The translations under genes were made by a program, and so were the position numbers. Of a DNA stretch of 64,000 nucleotides, positions 29,588 to 38,693 are shown piece after piece. The notes beneath the pieces are model-generated. The model had not been told where the DNA came from. It did not search any database and saw only the letters and a program-made list of their open reading frames with translations. Source of the stretch: Salipiger sp. CCB-MM3 (GTDB lineage Bacteria > Pseudomonadota > Alphaproteobacteria > Rhodobacterales > Rhodobacteraceae); contig NZ_CP014595.1 of assembly GCF_001687105.1 (NCBI RefSeq), positions 868,001 through 932,000 of the forward strand, read 5' to 3'. The first letter of the stretch is position 1. Every line of letters begins with the position of its first letter.

Positions 29588-30544
29588 ATGGCGAAGAACG
29601 GCAGCAATGGCGAAGACTATTCCGGCCCGCTGAAGCGCCTGCTTCTGGCGGTGCTGATCCTGTGCCTTGCGGGGCTGTTCATCCTGTGGCGGATCGACAG
29701 CCCGCGGGTCGAACGCTTTCGCGCGCAGGTGATCGACACGGTGATGCCGGGCTTCGACTGGGCGATGGCGCCGGTGACCGGCGCAGTGAAGATCCTGCGC
29801 GACTTCCAATCCTACCAGCGCATCCACGAGCAAAATCAGGAACTCCGGCGCGAATTGCGCCAGATGACCGCGTGGAAAGAGGCGGCGCTGCAGCTCGAGC
29901 AGGAGAACGCCAAGCTGCGCGACCTGAACAATGTGCAGCTTGATCCCCGTCTGACCTATATCACCGGCGTGGTGCTGGCCGACAGCGGCTCGCCGTTCCG
30001 GCAGTCGGTGCTGATCAACGTGGGCTCGCGCGATGGCATCGTCGATGGCTGGGCCACGATGGACGGCATCGGGCTTGTCGGGCGCATCTCGGGCGTCGGC
30101 AATAACACCGCGCGGGTGATCCTGCTCACCGACGCCACCAGCCGCATCCCGGCGACGATCCAGCCCTCGGGCCAGCGCGCCATGGTGGTGGGCGACAACA
30201 GCGCCAACCCGCCGATCGACTTTCTCGAGAACCCCGATCTGGTGAAGCCCGGCGACCGTATCGTCACCTCGGGCGACGGCGAGGTCTTTCCACCGGGCAT
30301 CCTGATCGGACAGGTGGCGCAGGATCCGGGCGGACGTCTGCGGGTCCGGCTCGCCGCCGACTACGAGCGGCTGGAGTTCCTGCGGGTGCTGCGCGACCAT
30401 GGCGCACGCCGGGTGAATGCCCCCTCTGGGTTGATCCTGCCCGAGCATCCGCCCGAAAGCCGCGCCCCCGAGGCCGAGACCGATCCCACCGTGCCGCCGC
30501 TCAGCGACGTGCAGGAGGACGGGGCGGAGGCCGGAAATGGCTGA
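29588..30544 (+). CDS. mreC: Rod shape-determining protein MreC
   Basis: 318 residues from ATG 29588 (MAKNGSNGEDYSGPLKRLL), chosen because it matches the usual roseobacter N-terminus; a GTG nine bases earlier is an alternative. One membrane helix (about 16-36), then a coiled coil (QSYQRIHEQNQELRRELRQM to QLEQENAKLRDL) and two periplasmic beta-domains with SPFRQSVLINVGSRDG and FLENPDLVKPGDRIVTSGDG. The last 25 residues are acidic and proline-rich. Scaffold linking MreB/MreD with PBP2. Overlaps mreD by 8 bases. Confidence 0.94.
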   Translation: MAKNGSNGEDYSGPLKRLLLAVLILCLAGLFILWRIDSPRVERFRAQVIDTVMPGFDWAMAPVTGAVKILRDFQSYQRIHEQNQELRRELRQMTAWKEAALQLEQENAKLRDLNNVQLDPRLTYITGVVLADSGSPFRQSVLINVGSRDGIVDGWATMDGIGLVGRISGVGNNTARVILLTDATSRIPATIQPSGQRAMVVGDNSANPPIDFLENPDLVKPGDRIVTSGDGEVFPPGILIGQVAQDPGGRLRVRLAADYERLEFLRVLRDHGARRVNAPSGLILPEHPPESRAPEAETDPTVPPLSDVQEDGAEAGNG

Positions 30545-31079
30545 AAGCAGCCGCCCGGCCAAGGTCTGGATGATGCGCGCCACCTTTGTCGCACTGGCTT
30601 TTGCGCTGATCTTCTACCATCTGCTGCCGCTTGACCTCATGCCCGCGAGCTATGCCGGTCCCGACGTGCTGACCGCCCTGTGCTTTGCCTGGGCGCTGCG
30701 CCGGCCTGACTATGTGCCCGCGCTGCTGGTGGCGGCGGTGATGCTGCTGGGCGATCTTCTGTTCCAGCGCCCGCCCGGTCTCTGGGCGCTGCTGGTGCTG
30801 ATGGCCACGGAGTTTCTCAAGTCCCGCGACCGCCCGCGCCGCGAAACCACCTTCTTGCAAGAGTGGATCGCCGTGGCGGTGGTGCTTGCGGTCATCACGA
30901 TCCTGTTCCGGCTGGCGCTGGCCCTCTTGATCGTGCCCGAGGGAACGTCTTTCCTAGCGCTCATGCGATACGCCATGACGGTGATCTGCTATCCTTTGAT
31001 CGTCCTGCTGTCGCAGGGGCTGTTCGGCGTCCGCCGCATGGCGCCGGGCGATTTCGACCACGCGGGGAGGCCGATGTGA
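30537..31079 (+). CDS. mreD: Rod shape-determining protein MreD
   Basis: 180 residues, integral inner-membrane protein with about five helices (for example ATFVALAFALIFYHLLPLD and EWIAVAVVLAVITILFRLALALLIV). The segments GPDVLTALCFAWALRRPDYVP and LLGDLLFQRPPGLWAL are MreD-like. It supports MreC and the elongation complex. Overlaps both mreC and mrdA by a few bases. Confidence 0.92.
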   Translation: MAESSRPAKVWMMRATFVALAFALIFYHLLPLDLMPASYAGPDVLTALCFAWALRRPDYVPALLVAAVMLLGDLLFQRPPGLWALLVLMATEFLKSRDRPRRETTFLQEWIAVAVVLAVITILFRLALALLIVPEGTSFLALMRYAMTVICYPLIVLLSQGLFGVRRMAPGDFDHAGRPM

Positions 31080-32995
31080 AACGCACCCAGAAGGACAGCG
31101 CCGACAGCTGGCGCAGGATTTCGCGCCGCGCGCTGCTGCTGGGCGGCGCGCAGCTTGGTTTTGCCGGGATGCTCGGGCTGCGCATGCACCACATGCAGGT
31201 CGATCAGGCCGATGAGTTCCGCCTGCTGGCCGAAGAGAACCGGATCAACATCCGCCTGATCCCGCCGAGCCGGGGCCGCATCTTCGACCGCAAAGGCAAG
31301 GTCGTCGCCGAGAACACGCCGACCTACCGCATCACCATCGTCCGCGAGGATGCCGGCGACGTCGAGGATGTGATCGCCAAGCTCTCGGCACTGGTCGAAC
31401 TGGACGAGGACGAGCTTAACCGCGCGCTGGCCGAGATGCGCCGCTCGGCGCCCTTCCTGCCGATCACCATCGCCGACCGCGTGAGCTGGGAAGCAATCAG
31501 CCGCGTCGCGGTCAATGCCCCCGCCCTGCCCGGCGTCACGCCCGAAGTCGGCCTTTCGCGTTTCTATCCGCAGCACGGCAACTTCGCCCATGTGGTGGGC
31601 TATGTCGGCCCGGTCTCCGAGCGCGATCTTGCCAAATATGAGGACCCCGAGCCGGTGCTGCGCATCCCGCGCTTCCAGATCGGCAAGGTTGGGGTCGAGT
31701 CGAAATACGAGGAACAGCTGCGCGGCAAGGCCGGTGCTAAGCGCGTCGAAGTGAACGCCGTGGGCCGCGTCATGCGCGAGCTTGACCGCCGCGAGGGCGA
31801 CAGCGGCGCAGACATCCAGCTGACCATCGATGCCGATCTGCAGGACTATGTGCAGGCTCGTCTGGGGCATGAATCCGCCTCCTGCGTGGTTATGGACGTG
31901 GAAAAGGGCGATCTGCTGGCGATTGCCTCGGCCCCCTCTTACGATCCCAACAAATTCGTGCGCGGCATCTCGGTGGGCGACTATTCGATCCTACGCGAGA
32001 ACGATCACCGCCCGCTGGCGTCGAAAACCGTGCAGGACGCCTACCCGCCCGGCTCGACCTTCAAGATGGTCACCGCGCTGGCGGCGCTCGAGGCTGGCGT
32101 GCTCTCGCCCGACGACACGGTCTGGTGCCCGGGTCACATGGAGGTCGGCTCGCGCCGGTTCCACTGCTGGAAGCGCCGCGGCCACGGCCACCTGAACCTC
32201 GAACAGGCGCTGCAGCAAAGCTGCGACGTGTTCTTCTACGACGTGGCTTTGAAGGTTGGCATCGACCGTATCGCCGACGTCGGGCGGCGGCTGGGCCTTG
32301 GTGCCTCGCCGGATGTGCCCATGTCGGCGGTCACCTCGGGCATCATGCCCGACAAAGACTGGAAACAGCGTGAGCGCGGCAAGGGCTGGCTGATCGGCGA
32401 TACGGTCAACGCCTCGATCGGACAGGGCTTCGTGCTGACCTCGCCGCTGCAGCTGGCGATCATGACCGCGCGCATCTCGACCGGGCGCGAGATCCACCCG
32501 CGGCTGGTGAAGACAATCGACGGCGTCGAAACCGAAGTTGTCGGCGGGCAGGACCTCGACATCAACCCCAACCACCTGCGCTGGGTACGCAAGGGCATGT
32601 CGTCGGTGATGAACACCTCCCGCGGCACCGGCTATCGCTCGCGTTCGGTGGCCGAGGGCTACGAACTCGCGGGCAAGTCCGGCACGGCTCAGGTGCGCAA
32701 CCGCGTGGTCAGCAACGAAGACGTGCCATGGGTCGAGCGAGATCACGCGCTCTTTGTGGGCTATGGGCCGGTCAACGCGCCGCGCATCGCGGTCTCGGTC
32801 GTCGTCGAACACGGCGGCGGCGGCTCCTCGGCGGGGGCCCCCATCCTGCGCGATGTGGCGCTGCAGGCGCTCTATGGCGGCACGCCGCCGCTTGATGCCT
32901 ACCCTTCGTCCGACCACGAGAAGATCAAGGAACTGCAGGAACGGCTCGATCGCGAGCGCCGGGAACGCGCGGAACAGGTCCGGGGGCGCGCGTGA
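31076..32995 (+). CDS. mrdA: Penicillin-binding protein 2 (elongation transpeptidase)
   Basis: 639 residues from GTG 31076, which overlaps the mreD stop and has GGGGAGG seven bases upstream; longer starts lie inside mreD. One N-terminal membrane helix, the pedestal domain (IPPSRGRIFDRKGKVVAEN), then the transpeptidase with serine motif STFK (near 326), SCD (near 381) and KSGTA (near 533). It crosslinks peptidoglycan in side-wall growth with RodA. The GTGA overlap with rodA couples translation. Confidence 0.95.
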   Translation: MKRTQKDSADSWRRISRRALLLGGAQLGFAGMLGLRMHHMQVDQADEFRLLAEENRINIRLIPPSRGRIFDRKGKVVAENTPTYRITIVREDAGDVEDVIAKLSALVELDEDELNRALAEMRRSAPFLPITIADRVSWEAISRVAVNAPALPGVTPEVGLSRFYPQHGNFAHVVGYVGPVSERDLAKYEDPEPVLRIPRFQIGKVGVESKYEEQLRGKAGAKRVEVNAVGRVMRELDRREGDSGADIQLTIDADLQDYVQARLGHESASCVVMDVEKGDLLAIASAPSYDPNKFVRGISVGDYSILRENDHRPLASKTVQDAYPPGSTFKMVTALAALEAGVLSPDDTVWCPGHMEVGSRRFHCWKRRGHGHLNLEQALQQSCDVFFYDVALKVGIDRIADVGRRLGLGASPDVPMSAVTSGIMPDKDWKQRERGKGWLIGDTVNASIGQGFVLTSPLQLAIMTARISTGREIHPRLVKTIDGVETEVVGGQDLDINPNHLRWVRKGMSSVMNTSRGTGYRSRSVAEGYELAGKSGTAQVRNRVVSNEDVPWVERDHALFVGYGPVNAPRIAVSVVVEHGGGGSSAGAPILRDVALQALYGGTPPLDAYPSSDHEKIKELQERLDRERRERAEQVRGRA

Positions 32996-34131
32996 GCTAT
33001 CTCGAATATAACGTCAAGACCACGCCCACGGGCTGGCGCAAGGTCCTCTATATCAACTGGCCGCTGGTGATCCTGCTGACCGCCGTGGCCTGCGTCGGCT
33101 TTTTGATGCTCTACTCGGTGGCGGGCGGACGGCTCGACACATGGGCCGAGCCGCAGATGAAGCGCTTTGGCCTCGGCCTCGCGGCGATGTTCGTCGTCGC
33201 GATGGTGCCGATCTGGCTCTGGCGCAACCTGTCGGTGCTCGCCTACCTCGGCTCGCTGGCGCTGCTCGTGGCGGTGGAACTTTTCGGCACCGTGGGCATG
33301 GGCGCGCAGCGCTGGATCGACATCGGCTTCATGCGGCTGCAGCCCTCCGAGCTGATGAAAATCTCGCTGGTGATGGTGCTGGCGGCCTATTACGACTGGC
33401 TGCCGCTGAAGAAGACCTCGCGCCCCCTCTGGGTGTTCTTGCCGATCCTGCTGATCCTCGCACCCACCGGGCTGACGCTGATCCAGCCCGACCTCGGCAC
33501 CGCGCTGCTGCTGATGATCGGCGGCGGTCTGATCATGTTCCTCGCCGGGGTACATTGGGCCTATTTCGCGGTGGTGATCGCCGCGGGCGTGGGCACGATC
33601 TACACGGTCTTTGAGTCGCGCGGCACCGATTGGCAGCTGCTCAAGGACTATCAGTTCAAGCGCATCGACACGTTCCTCGATCCCTCGACCGATCCGCTTG
33701 GCGCGGGCTATCACATCACGCAGGCCAAGATCGCCATGGGCTCGGGCGGCTGGACCGGGCGCGGCTTCATGCAGGGCACCCAGTCACGGCTAAACTTCCT
33801 GCCCGAAAAACACACCGATTTCATCTTCAACACGCTGGCCGAGGAGTTCGGCTTTGTCGGAGGCATGTCGCTGCTGACGCTCTACGTGCTGATCCTGCTG
33901 TTCTGCATCTTTGCCGCGCTGCGCAACCGCGACCGCTTCTCCTCGCTGCTGACGCTGGGCATCGGGCTGACCTTCTTCCTCTATTTCGCGGTCAACATGT
34001 CGATGGTCATGGGCCTCGCGCCGGTGGTCGGCGTGCCGCTGCCGATGGTCAGCTATGGCGGCTCGGCGATGCTGGTGTTGATGATCGCCTTCGGACTGGT
34101 ACAGAGTGCCTGTATCCATCGGCCCCGCTGA
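32992..34131 (+). CDS. rodA: Rod shape protein RodA (SEDS peptidoglycan glycosyltransferase)
   Basis: 379 residues from GTG 32992. About ten membrane helices; SEDS signatures are MGAQRWIDIGFMRLQPSELMK, IQPDLGTALL (catalytic Asp region), LNFLPEKHTDFIFNTLAEEFGF and VVGVPLPMVSYGGSAML. It polymerises glycan strands as partner of PBP2. Last gene of the mreBCD-mrdA-rodA operon; the next gene starts 18 bases later and may be co-transcribed. Confidence 0.96.
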   Translation: MSYLEYNVKTTPTGWRKVLYINWPLVILLTAVACVGFLMLYSVAGGRLDTWAEPQMKRFGLGLAAMFVVAMVPIWLWRNLSVLAYLGSLALLVAVELFGTVGMGAQRWIDIGFMRLQPSELMKISLVMVLAAYYDWLPLKKTSRPLWVFLPILLILAPTGLTLIQPDLGTALLLMIGGGLIMFLAGVHWAYFAVVIAAGVGTIYTVFESRGTDWQLLKDYQFKRIDTFLDPSTDPLGAGYHITQAKIAMGSGGWTGRGFMQGTQSRLNFLPEKHTDFIFNTLAEEFGFVGGMSLLTLYVLILLFCIFAALRNRDRFSSLLTLGIGLTFFLYFAVNMSMVMGLAPVVGVPLPMVSYGGSAMLVLMIAFGLVQSACIHRPR

Positions 34132-34149
34132 GAACTATCAAGGACTTCC

Positions 34150-35085
34150 ATGACCACCACCATCCTCTTCGCCGCCCCGGAAGACGCCTGGGACGCCTAT
34201 CGCGCGCCGCTGACCGAGGCGCTGGACGCCACCGGGATCGACTACCGCCTCGCCCGCGACATTCCCGCCGAAGAGGTCGATTACGTGGTCTACGCGCCCT
34301 CCTCGGGCCTGACGGACTTCACGCCCTTTCCACGCCTCAAGGCGGTGCTGAGCCTCTGGGCCGGGGTCGAAAAGATCGTCGGCAATCCCAAGCTCACCGT
34401 GCCGCTGGCGCGGATGGTCGATGACGAAGGGCTGACTCAGGGCATGGTGGAATATGTCACCGGACATGTGCTGCGCCACCACCTTGGGATGGACGCGCAT
34501 ATCGTGAACCCGGCGCATGCCTGGGTGAACAAGGCGCCGCCACTGGCGCGCGAGCGTCCCGTCACGGTGCTGGGCCTCGGCATGCTGGGCCGCGCCTGCG
34601 CCCGGCAACTGGCGCAGATCGGCTTTCCGGTCACCGGCTGGAGCCGAACCCCGCGCGAGATCGAAGGCCTGCGCTGCCTGTCGGGCTCCGAGGGGCTGAG
34701 CGAGGCACTGGCGGGCGCGCAGATCGTCGTCACGCTGCTGCCCTTCACCCCGCAGACCGAGAACACGCTGGGGGCCACAGAGCTTGCGCAGCTGGCGGAG
34801 GGGGCCTGCATCGTCAACCCCGGCCGCGGCCAGCTGATCGACGACGAGGCCCTGCTGGCAGCGCTGGACAGCGGCCGTTTGGGCCACGCCACGCTCGACG
34901 TGTTCCGGATCGAACCGCTGCCGCAGGACCATCCGTTCTGGGATCACCCCAAGGTCACCGTCACGCCGCATATCGCCGCCGAGACGCGCGCGGACTCGGC
35001 CTCGCGGGTCATCGCCGAGAACGTGCGGCGCGGCGTCACAGGCGAGCCCTTGCTGCATCTTGTGGACCGGGACGCGGGATACTGA
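34150..35085 (+). CDS. D-isomer-specific 2-hydroxyacid dehydrogenase (glyoxylate/hydroxypyruvate reductase A-like)
   Basis: 311 residues. The NAD(P) fold motif VTVLGLGMLGRACARQLAQIGF and the catalytic segments IVNPGRGQLIDDEALLAAL (Arg), DVFRIEPLPQDHPFWDHPKV (Glu) and TPHIAAETR (His) are all present. The short, GhrA-like form with LWAGVEKI points to glyoxylate or hydroxypyruvate reduction, a plausible companion to the ethylmalonyl-CoA pathway genes elsewhere in the window, which make glyoxylate. It sits between rodA and rpe on the same strand. Confidence 0.88.
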   Translation: MTTTILFAAPEDAWDAYRAPLTEALDATGIDYRLARDIPAEEVDYVVYAPSSGLTDFTPFPRLKAVLSLWAGVEKIVGNPKLTVPLARMVDDEGLTQGMVEYVTGHVLRHHLGMDAHIVNPAHAWVNKAPPLARERPVTVLGLGMLGRACARQLAQIGFPVTGWSRTPREIEGLRCLSGSEGLSEALAGAQIVVTLLPFTPQTENTLGATELAQLAEGACIVNPGRGQLIDDEALLAALDSGRLGHATLDVFRIEPLPQDHPFWDHPKVTVTPHIAAETRADSASRVIAENVRRGVTGEPLLHLVDRDAGY

Positions 35086-35122
35086 TAAGGCGCGGCGCAT
35101 CTGAACTGGAGATGCTGCCGCC

Positions 35123-35818
35123 ATGCCCCTGCCCGAGACCTTCGATCGCTCGCTGAAGATCGCCCCGTCCATCCTGTCCGCCGATTTCGCCAACTTCGGC
35201 GCCGAGATCCGCGCCGTCGAGGCGCAGGGCGCCGACTGGATCCATGTCGATGTGATGGACGGGCATTTCGTCCCCAACCTCACCTTCGGCCCGCCGCTGG
35301 TCAAAGCGATCCGCCCGCATATCTCGACGGTGATGGATGTGCACCTGATGATCGCGCCGGTGGATCCGTACATCGAGGCCTTCGCCGACGCCGGTGCCGA
35401 CATCATCACCGCCCATCTCGAAGCGGGTGCACACACCCACCGCACGCTTCAGGCGATCCGCGCCACCGGTGCCAAGGCGGGACTCGCGCTCAACCCCGGC
35501 ACGCCGGTCGAAGCTGCCGCCCCGCTGCTTGATCTGTGTGATCTCGTCTGCCTGATGACCGTGAACCCCGGCTTCGGCGGGCAGAAGTTCATCCACAGCC
35601 AAGTGGCACAGGTGCGCAAACTGCGCGAGATGATCGGCGATCGCGAGATCCACATCGAGATCGACGGCGGTGTCGATCCCAGCACAGCGCCGCTGGTTTT
35701 CGAAGCTGGCGCCGATGTGCTGGTCGCAGGCTCTGCCGTGTTCCGCGGCGGCTCAGTCGAGAACCCCGCGCCCTACGGCGAAAACATCCGCGCCATCCGC
35801 GCCAGCGTCGGCGCCTGA
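35123..35818 (+). CDS. rpe: Ribulose-phosphate 3-epimerase
   Basis: 231 residues; TIM barrel converting D-ribulose 5-phosphate to xylulose 5-phosphate in the pentose phosphate route. Motifs: IAPSILSADFANFGAEI, the metal-binding HVDVMDGHFVPNLTFGP and MDVHLMIAPVDPYI, VNPGFGGQKFI and the phosphate loop EIDGGVDPSTAPLVFEAGADVLVAGSAVF. Zn/Fe ligands (His, Asp, His, Asp) can be matched in these blocks. Complete length. Confidence 0.96.
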   Translation: MPLPETFDRSLKIAPSILSADFANFGAEIRAVEAQGADWIHVDVMDGHFVPNLTFGPPLVKAIRPHISTVMDVHLMIAPVDPYIEAFADAGADIITAHLEAGAHTHRTLQAIRATGAKAGLALNPGTPVEAAAPLLDLCDLVCLMTVNPGFGGQKFIHSQVAQVRKLREMIGDREIHIEIDGGVDPSTAPLVFEAGADVLVAGSAVFRGGSVENPAPYGENIRAIRASVGA

Positions 35819-35855
35819 GCCGTCTTCTCGAACCTCCCGCTGGCGGCGCGCTCCG

Positions 35856-35970
35856 GCCTGCCTCCGGCGGCGATATTTACTCCAAAAGGAAGCCCGAGAT
35901 TCGCTCCTTCCTCTTGGCAGAAGTATCCCGGGGGGAGGCGCGCAGCGCCTTGGGGGCAGAGCCCCTCTCC
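35856..35970. repeat. Intergenic repeat family, copy 5
   Basis: Between convergent rpe and the SulP gene. Inverted arms surround an AAAAGGAAG / CTTCCTCTT pair, with CGATATTTACTCC on the left and TATCCCGGGGGGAGGCGC on the right, followed by GGCGCGCAGCGCC and GGGGGCAGAGCCCC hairpins. CTTGGC/TATCCC subtype. Confidence 0.7.
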
Positions 35971-35992
35971 TCTCTGACCCTCTATCGGACAT

Positions 35993-36028
35993 AAAAAGGG
36001 CGCCGCGATCTCTCGCAGCGCCCTTTTT
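35993..36028. terminator. Bidirectional intrinsic terminator between rpe and SulP gene
   Basis: AAAAAGGGCGC and GCGCCCTTTTT pair perfectly around CGCGATCTCTCGCA, itself partly self-complementary (GCGA/TCGC). T-runs on both strands make it fit both convergent genes. Confidence 0.88.
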
Positions 36029-36047
36029 CGTGCCTGGCTTTCAGAGC

Positions 36048-37667
36048 TCAGTGCCCGCCGAGGATGCCCGTACGCACGTGATAATCGGCGGCCAGCGCAT
36101 AATCGGGATCGTCATCGCTGTCGACCACCAGATGCCCGGCCTTGGTCAGCAGGCGGTGGCAGTCGCGCGACAGGTGGCGCAGCTGCAGCTTCTTGCCCGC
36201 GGCTTCGTATTTCGCCGCCAGCGCCTCGATCGCCTGCAGCGCCGACTGGTCGACCACGCGGCTGTCGGCAAAATCTACGATCACCGACTTGGGGTCGCCG
36301 TCGACGTCGAAGATCTCGGCAAAGCCATCGGTCGAGCCAAAGAACAGCGGGCCCTGGATCTGGTAGACTCGCGCGCCCTCGGGCGTGGTGTAGCTCTTGG
36401 CATGGATGCGCCGCGCGTTGTTCCACGCATAGGCCAGCGCCGAGACGATGACGCCGACGACCACCGCCACCGCAAGGTCTTCAAAGACCGTCACCACGGT
36501 CACCAGCACGATGACGAACGCGTCGGTCAGCGGCACGCGGAACAGAATGCGCAGCGAGTTCCACGCGAAGGTGCCGATCACCACCATGAACATCACGCCA
36601 ACAAGCGCTGCCAGCGGAATGATCTCGATCAGCGGTGAGGCGAAGAGGATGAAGGACAGCAGGAACAGCGCCGCGACAATACCGGCGATGCGGGTGCGTC
36701 CGCCGGAGTTCACGTTGATCATCGACTGGCCGATCATCGCGCAGCCGCCCATGCCGCCGAAGAAGCCGGTGACCACATTGGCGGTGCCCTGCGCGATGCA
36801 CTCTTGGCTGGCGCCGCCGCGCTGGCCGGTCATCTCGCCCACGAGGTTGAGCGTCAGCAGGCTCTCGATCAGGCCGATCGCCGCAAGGATCACCGCGTAG
36901 GGCAGGATGATGTGCAGCGTCTCCAGATTCAGCGGCACCGCCGGAATGTGGAACGGCGGGAAGCTGCCCTCGATCGAGGCCATATCCCCCACCCGCGGCA
37001 CATCGAGGCCGAAGGCGATGACGATGGCAGCGGTCACCGCGATGCCCGCCAGCGGCGCGGGAATGATCTTGGTCACCTTGGGCAGCAGCCAGATGACCGC
37101 CATGGTCAGCGCCACAAGCGCCAGCATGGTCCAAAGCTGCAGACCCGAAAGCCATTCGCCGGGCGACACGCCGGGCTGCGCGGTGCCCGGCACCTTGAAC
37201 TGGGTCAACTGCGCCATGAATATCACGATGGCCAGCCCGTTGACGAAGCCGAGCATCACCGGATGCGGCACCAGACGGATGAACTTGCCCCAATGCAGCG
37301 CCCCGGCGATGATCTGCAGGATGCCCATCAGCACCACGGTGGCAAACAGATATTCGATGCCGTGATCGGCGACCAGCGCCACCATGACCACAGCAAGCGC
37401 CCCGGTGGCCCCCGAGATCATCCCCGGACGGCCCCCGAGCACTGCGGTGATCAGACCGACGAGGAAGGCGGCATAAAGGCCGACCAGCGGGTGCACCCCG
37501 GCGACGAAGGCAAAGGCCACCGCCTCGGGCACCAGCGCCAGCGCCACCGTCAGCCCCGACAGCACATCGGTGCGGATCTGGGCGGGGGTGAGCCGAGTGG
37601 TTGGCGAGAGGCTCAGGTCGGGTTTCGAAATGCGGCTGGCGTATCGCGCCAGGAGGGCTTTGGCCAT
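36048..37667 (-). CDS. SulP-family anion transporter with STAS domain
   Basis: 539 residues. The N-terminal transport domain carries SGLTVALALVPEAVAFAFVAGVHPLVGLY, the SulP hallmark, and about 12-14 membrane helices; the C-terminal STAS domain runs from roughly residue 420 (RVYQIQGPLFFGSTDGFAEIF, then VIVDFADSRVVDQSALQAIEALAAKY, with the conserved phosphorylatable Ser-like site). Substrates in the family include sulfate, bicarbonate and dicarboxylates; none can be chosen. The divergent gene encodes a TSUP sulfur/sulfonate-type exporter, which slightly favours sulfate. Confidence 0.92.
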   Translation of the reverse strand: MAKALLARYASRISKPDLSLSPTTRLTPAQIRTDVLSGLTVALALVPEAVAFAFVAGVHPLVGLYAAFLVGLITAVLGGRPGMISGATGALAVVMVALVADHGIEYLFATVVLMGILQIIAGALHWGKFIRLVPHPVMLGFVNGLAIVIFMAQLTQFKVPGTAQPGVSPGEWLSGLQLWTMLALVALTMAVIWLLPKVTKIIPAPLAGIAVTAAIVIAFGLDVPRVGDMASIEGSFPPFHIPAVPLNLETLHIILPYAVILAAIGLIESLLTLNLVGEMTGQRGGASQECIAQGTANVVTGFFGGMGGCAMIGQSMINVNSGGRTRIAGIVAALFLLSFILFASPLIEIIPLAALVGVMFMVVIGTFAWNSLRILFRVPLTDAFVIVLVTVVTVFEDLAVAVVVGVIVSALAYAWNNARRIHAKSYTTPEGARVYQIQGPLFFGSTDGFAEIFDVDGDPKSVIVDFADSRVVDQSALQAIEALAAKYEAAGKKLQLRHLSRDCHRLLTKAGHLVVDSDDDPDYALAADYHVRTGILGGH

Positions 37668-37891
37668 GGAGAGCTATCCGTTCAAACTGTTGCGCGCGGC
37701 CTTGCCCATAAGGCACCTCGGCGCATTTCGCCACCCGCGCGCGCGATTTTTCACCAGATGAACGAGGGATGATGCGGATGCGCCAGCGGATCTCGCGCCT
37801 CGCGCGAGTGTGAGCCCGTCAAACGGGCAATCCTCGGCCCGCGCCACATGTTGCCCCCACAGGGAGGTCACGTTGCGTCAAGGAGTATCCC

Positions 37892-38632
37892 GTGAACGAA
37901 ACCCTCCTTCTGGTCATCGCCGCGCTGATCGTCGGCCTGTCGAAAGGCGGGCTGGCCTCTGCCGCCGCCATCGCGGTGCCGATGCTGGCGCTCTTCATGA
38001 GCCCGGTGAAGGCGGCGGCGACGCTGCTGCCGGTCTATATCGTCACCGACTGGATCGGCGTCTGGCTCTATCGGCACAATTACTCCAAGCGCAACCTCGC
38101 CATCCTGACCCCGTCGATCGTCCTCGGCGTCGGCATCGCGACGCTCATCACCCCCTACACGCCCGAAAGCGTGCTGCTGCTCTTCACCGGCGCGATCGGC
38201 CTTTGGTACTGCCTGCGCACATGGTTCGCGCGCGGCAGCGGCGAAAAGGCCGAGCCCCGCGTCGCCCCCGGCGTGTTCTGGGGCGCCACCACCGGCATCG
38301 CCAGTTTCATCACCCACAGCGGCGCGCCGCCCGCGCAGGCCTATCTGTTGCCGCAGCAGCTTCCGAAGCTGCAGTTCGCCGGGACTATCGCCATCTCCTT
38401 CGCCGTGGGCAATCTGGTGAAACTGCCGGCCTATTACGCCATCGGCCAGCTTGACGGGCTGAACTGGGGGCTGATCGCCGGGCTGGCGGTGGCGGGGATC
38501 ATTGGCACCATAGCGGGCCGCAAGCTCACCGCATGGCTGCCCGAGGCGCTCTATATGCGGATCATTCAGGGCTTTCTCTTTCTGCTCTCAGTGATCCTGC
38601 TGTTCCGCGGCGCGCGCGAACTCATCGCCTGA
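37892..38632 (+). CDS. TSUP-family (TauE/SafE) membrane transporter
   Basis: 246 residues from GTG 37892, with AAGGAG seven bases upstream. About eight membrane helices in two repeats: the first begins LLLVIAALIVGLSKGGLASAAAIAVPMLAL, the second FWGATTGIASFITHSGAPPAQAYLLPQQL, both typical of TauE/SafE proteins. Family members export sulfite, sulfoacetate or related anions; the substrate is not known here. Divergent from SulP, followed by mtnP. Confidence 0.9.
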   Translation: MNETLLLVIAALIVGLSKGGLASAAAIAVPMLALFMSPVKAAATLLPVYIVTDWIGVWLYRHNYSKRNLAILTPSIVLGVGIATLITPYTPESVLLLFTGAIGLWYCLRTWFARGSGEKAEPRVAPGVFWGATTGIASFITHSGAPPAQAYLLPQQLPKLQFAGTIAISFAVGNLVKLPAYYAIGQLDGLNWGLIAGLAVAGIIGTIAGRKLTAWLPEALYMRIIQGFLFLLSVILLFRGARELIA

Positions 38633-38693
38633 GCCGAGCCCCCTTTTCTTCCGCGCGCCGCCAAGGCAGGCTGCGCCCGAAAGGAGAGCAGGC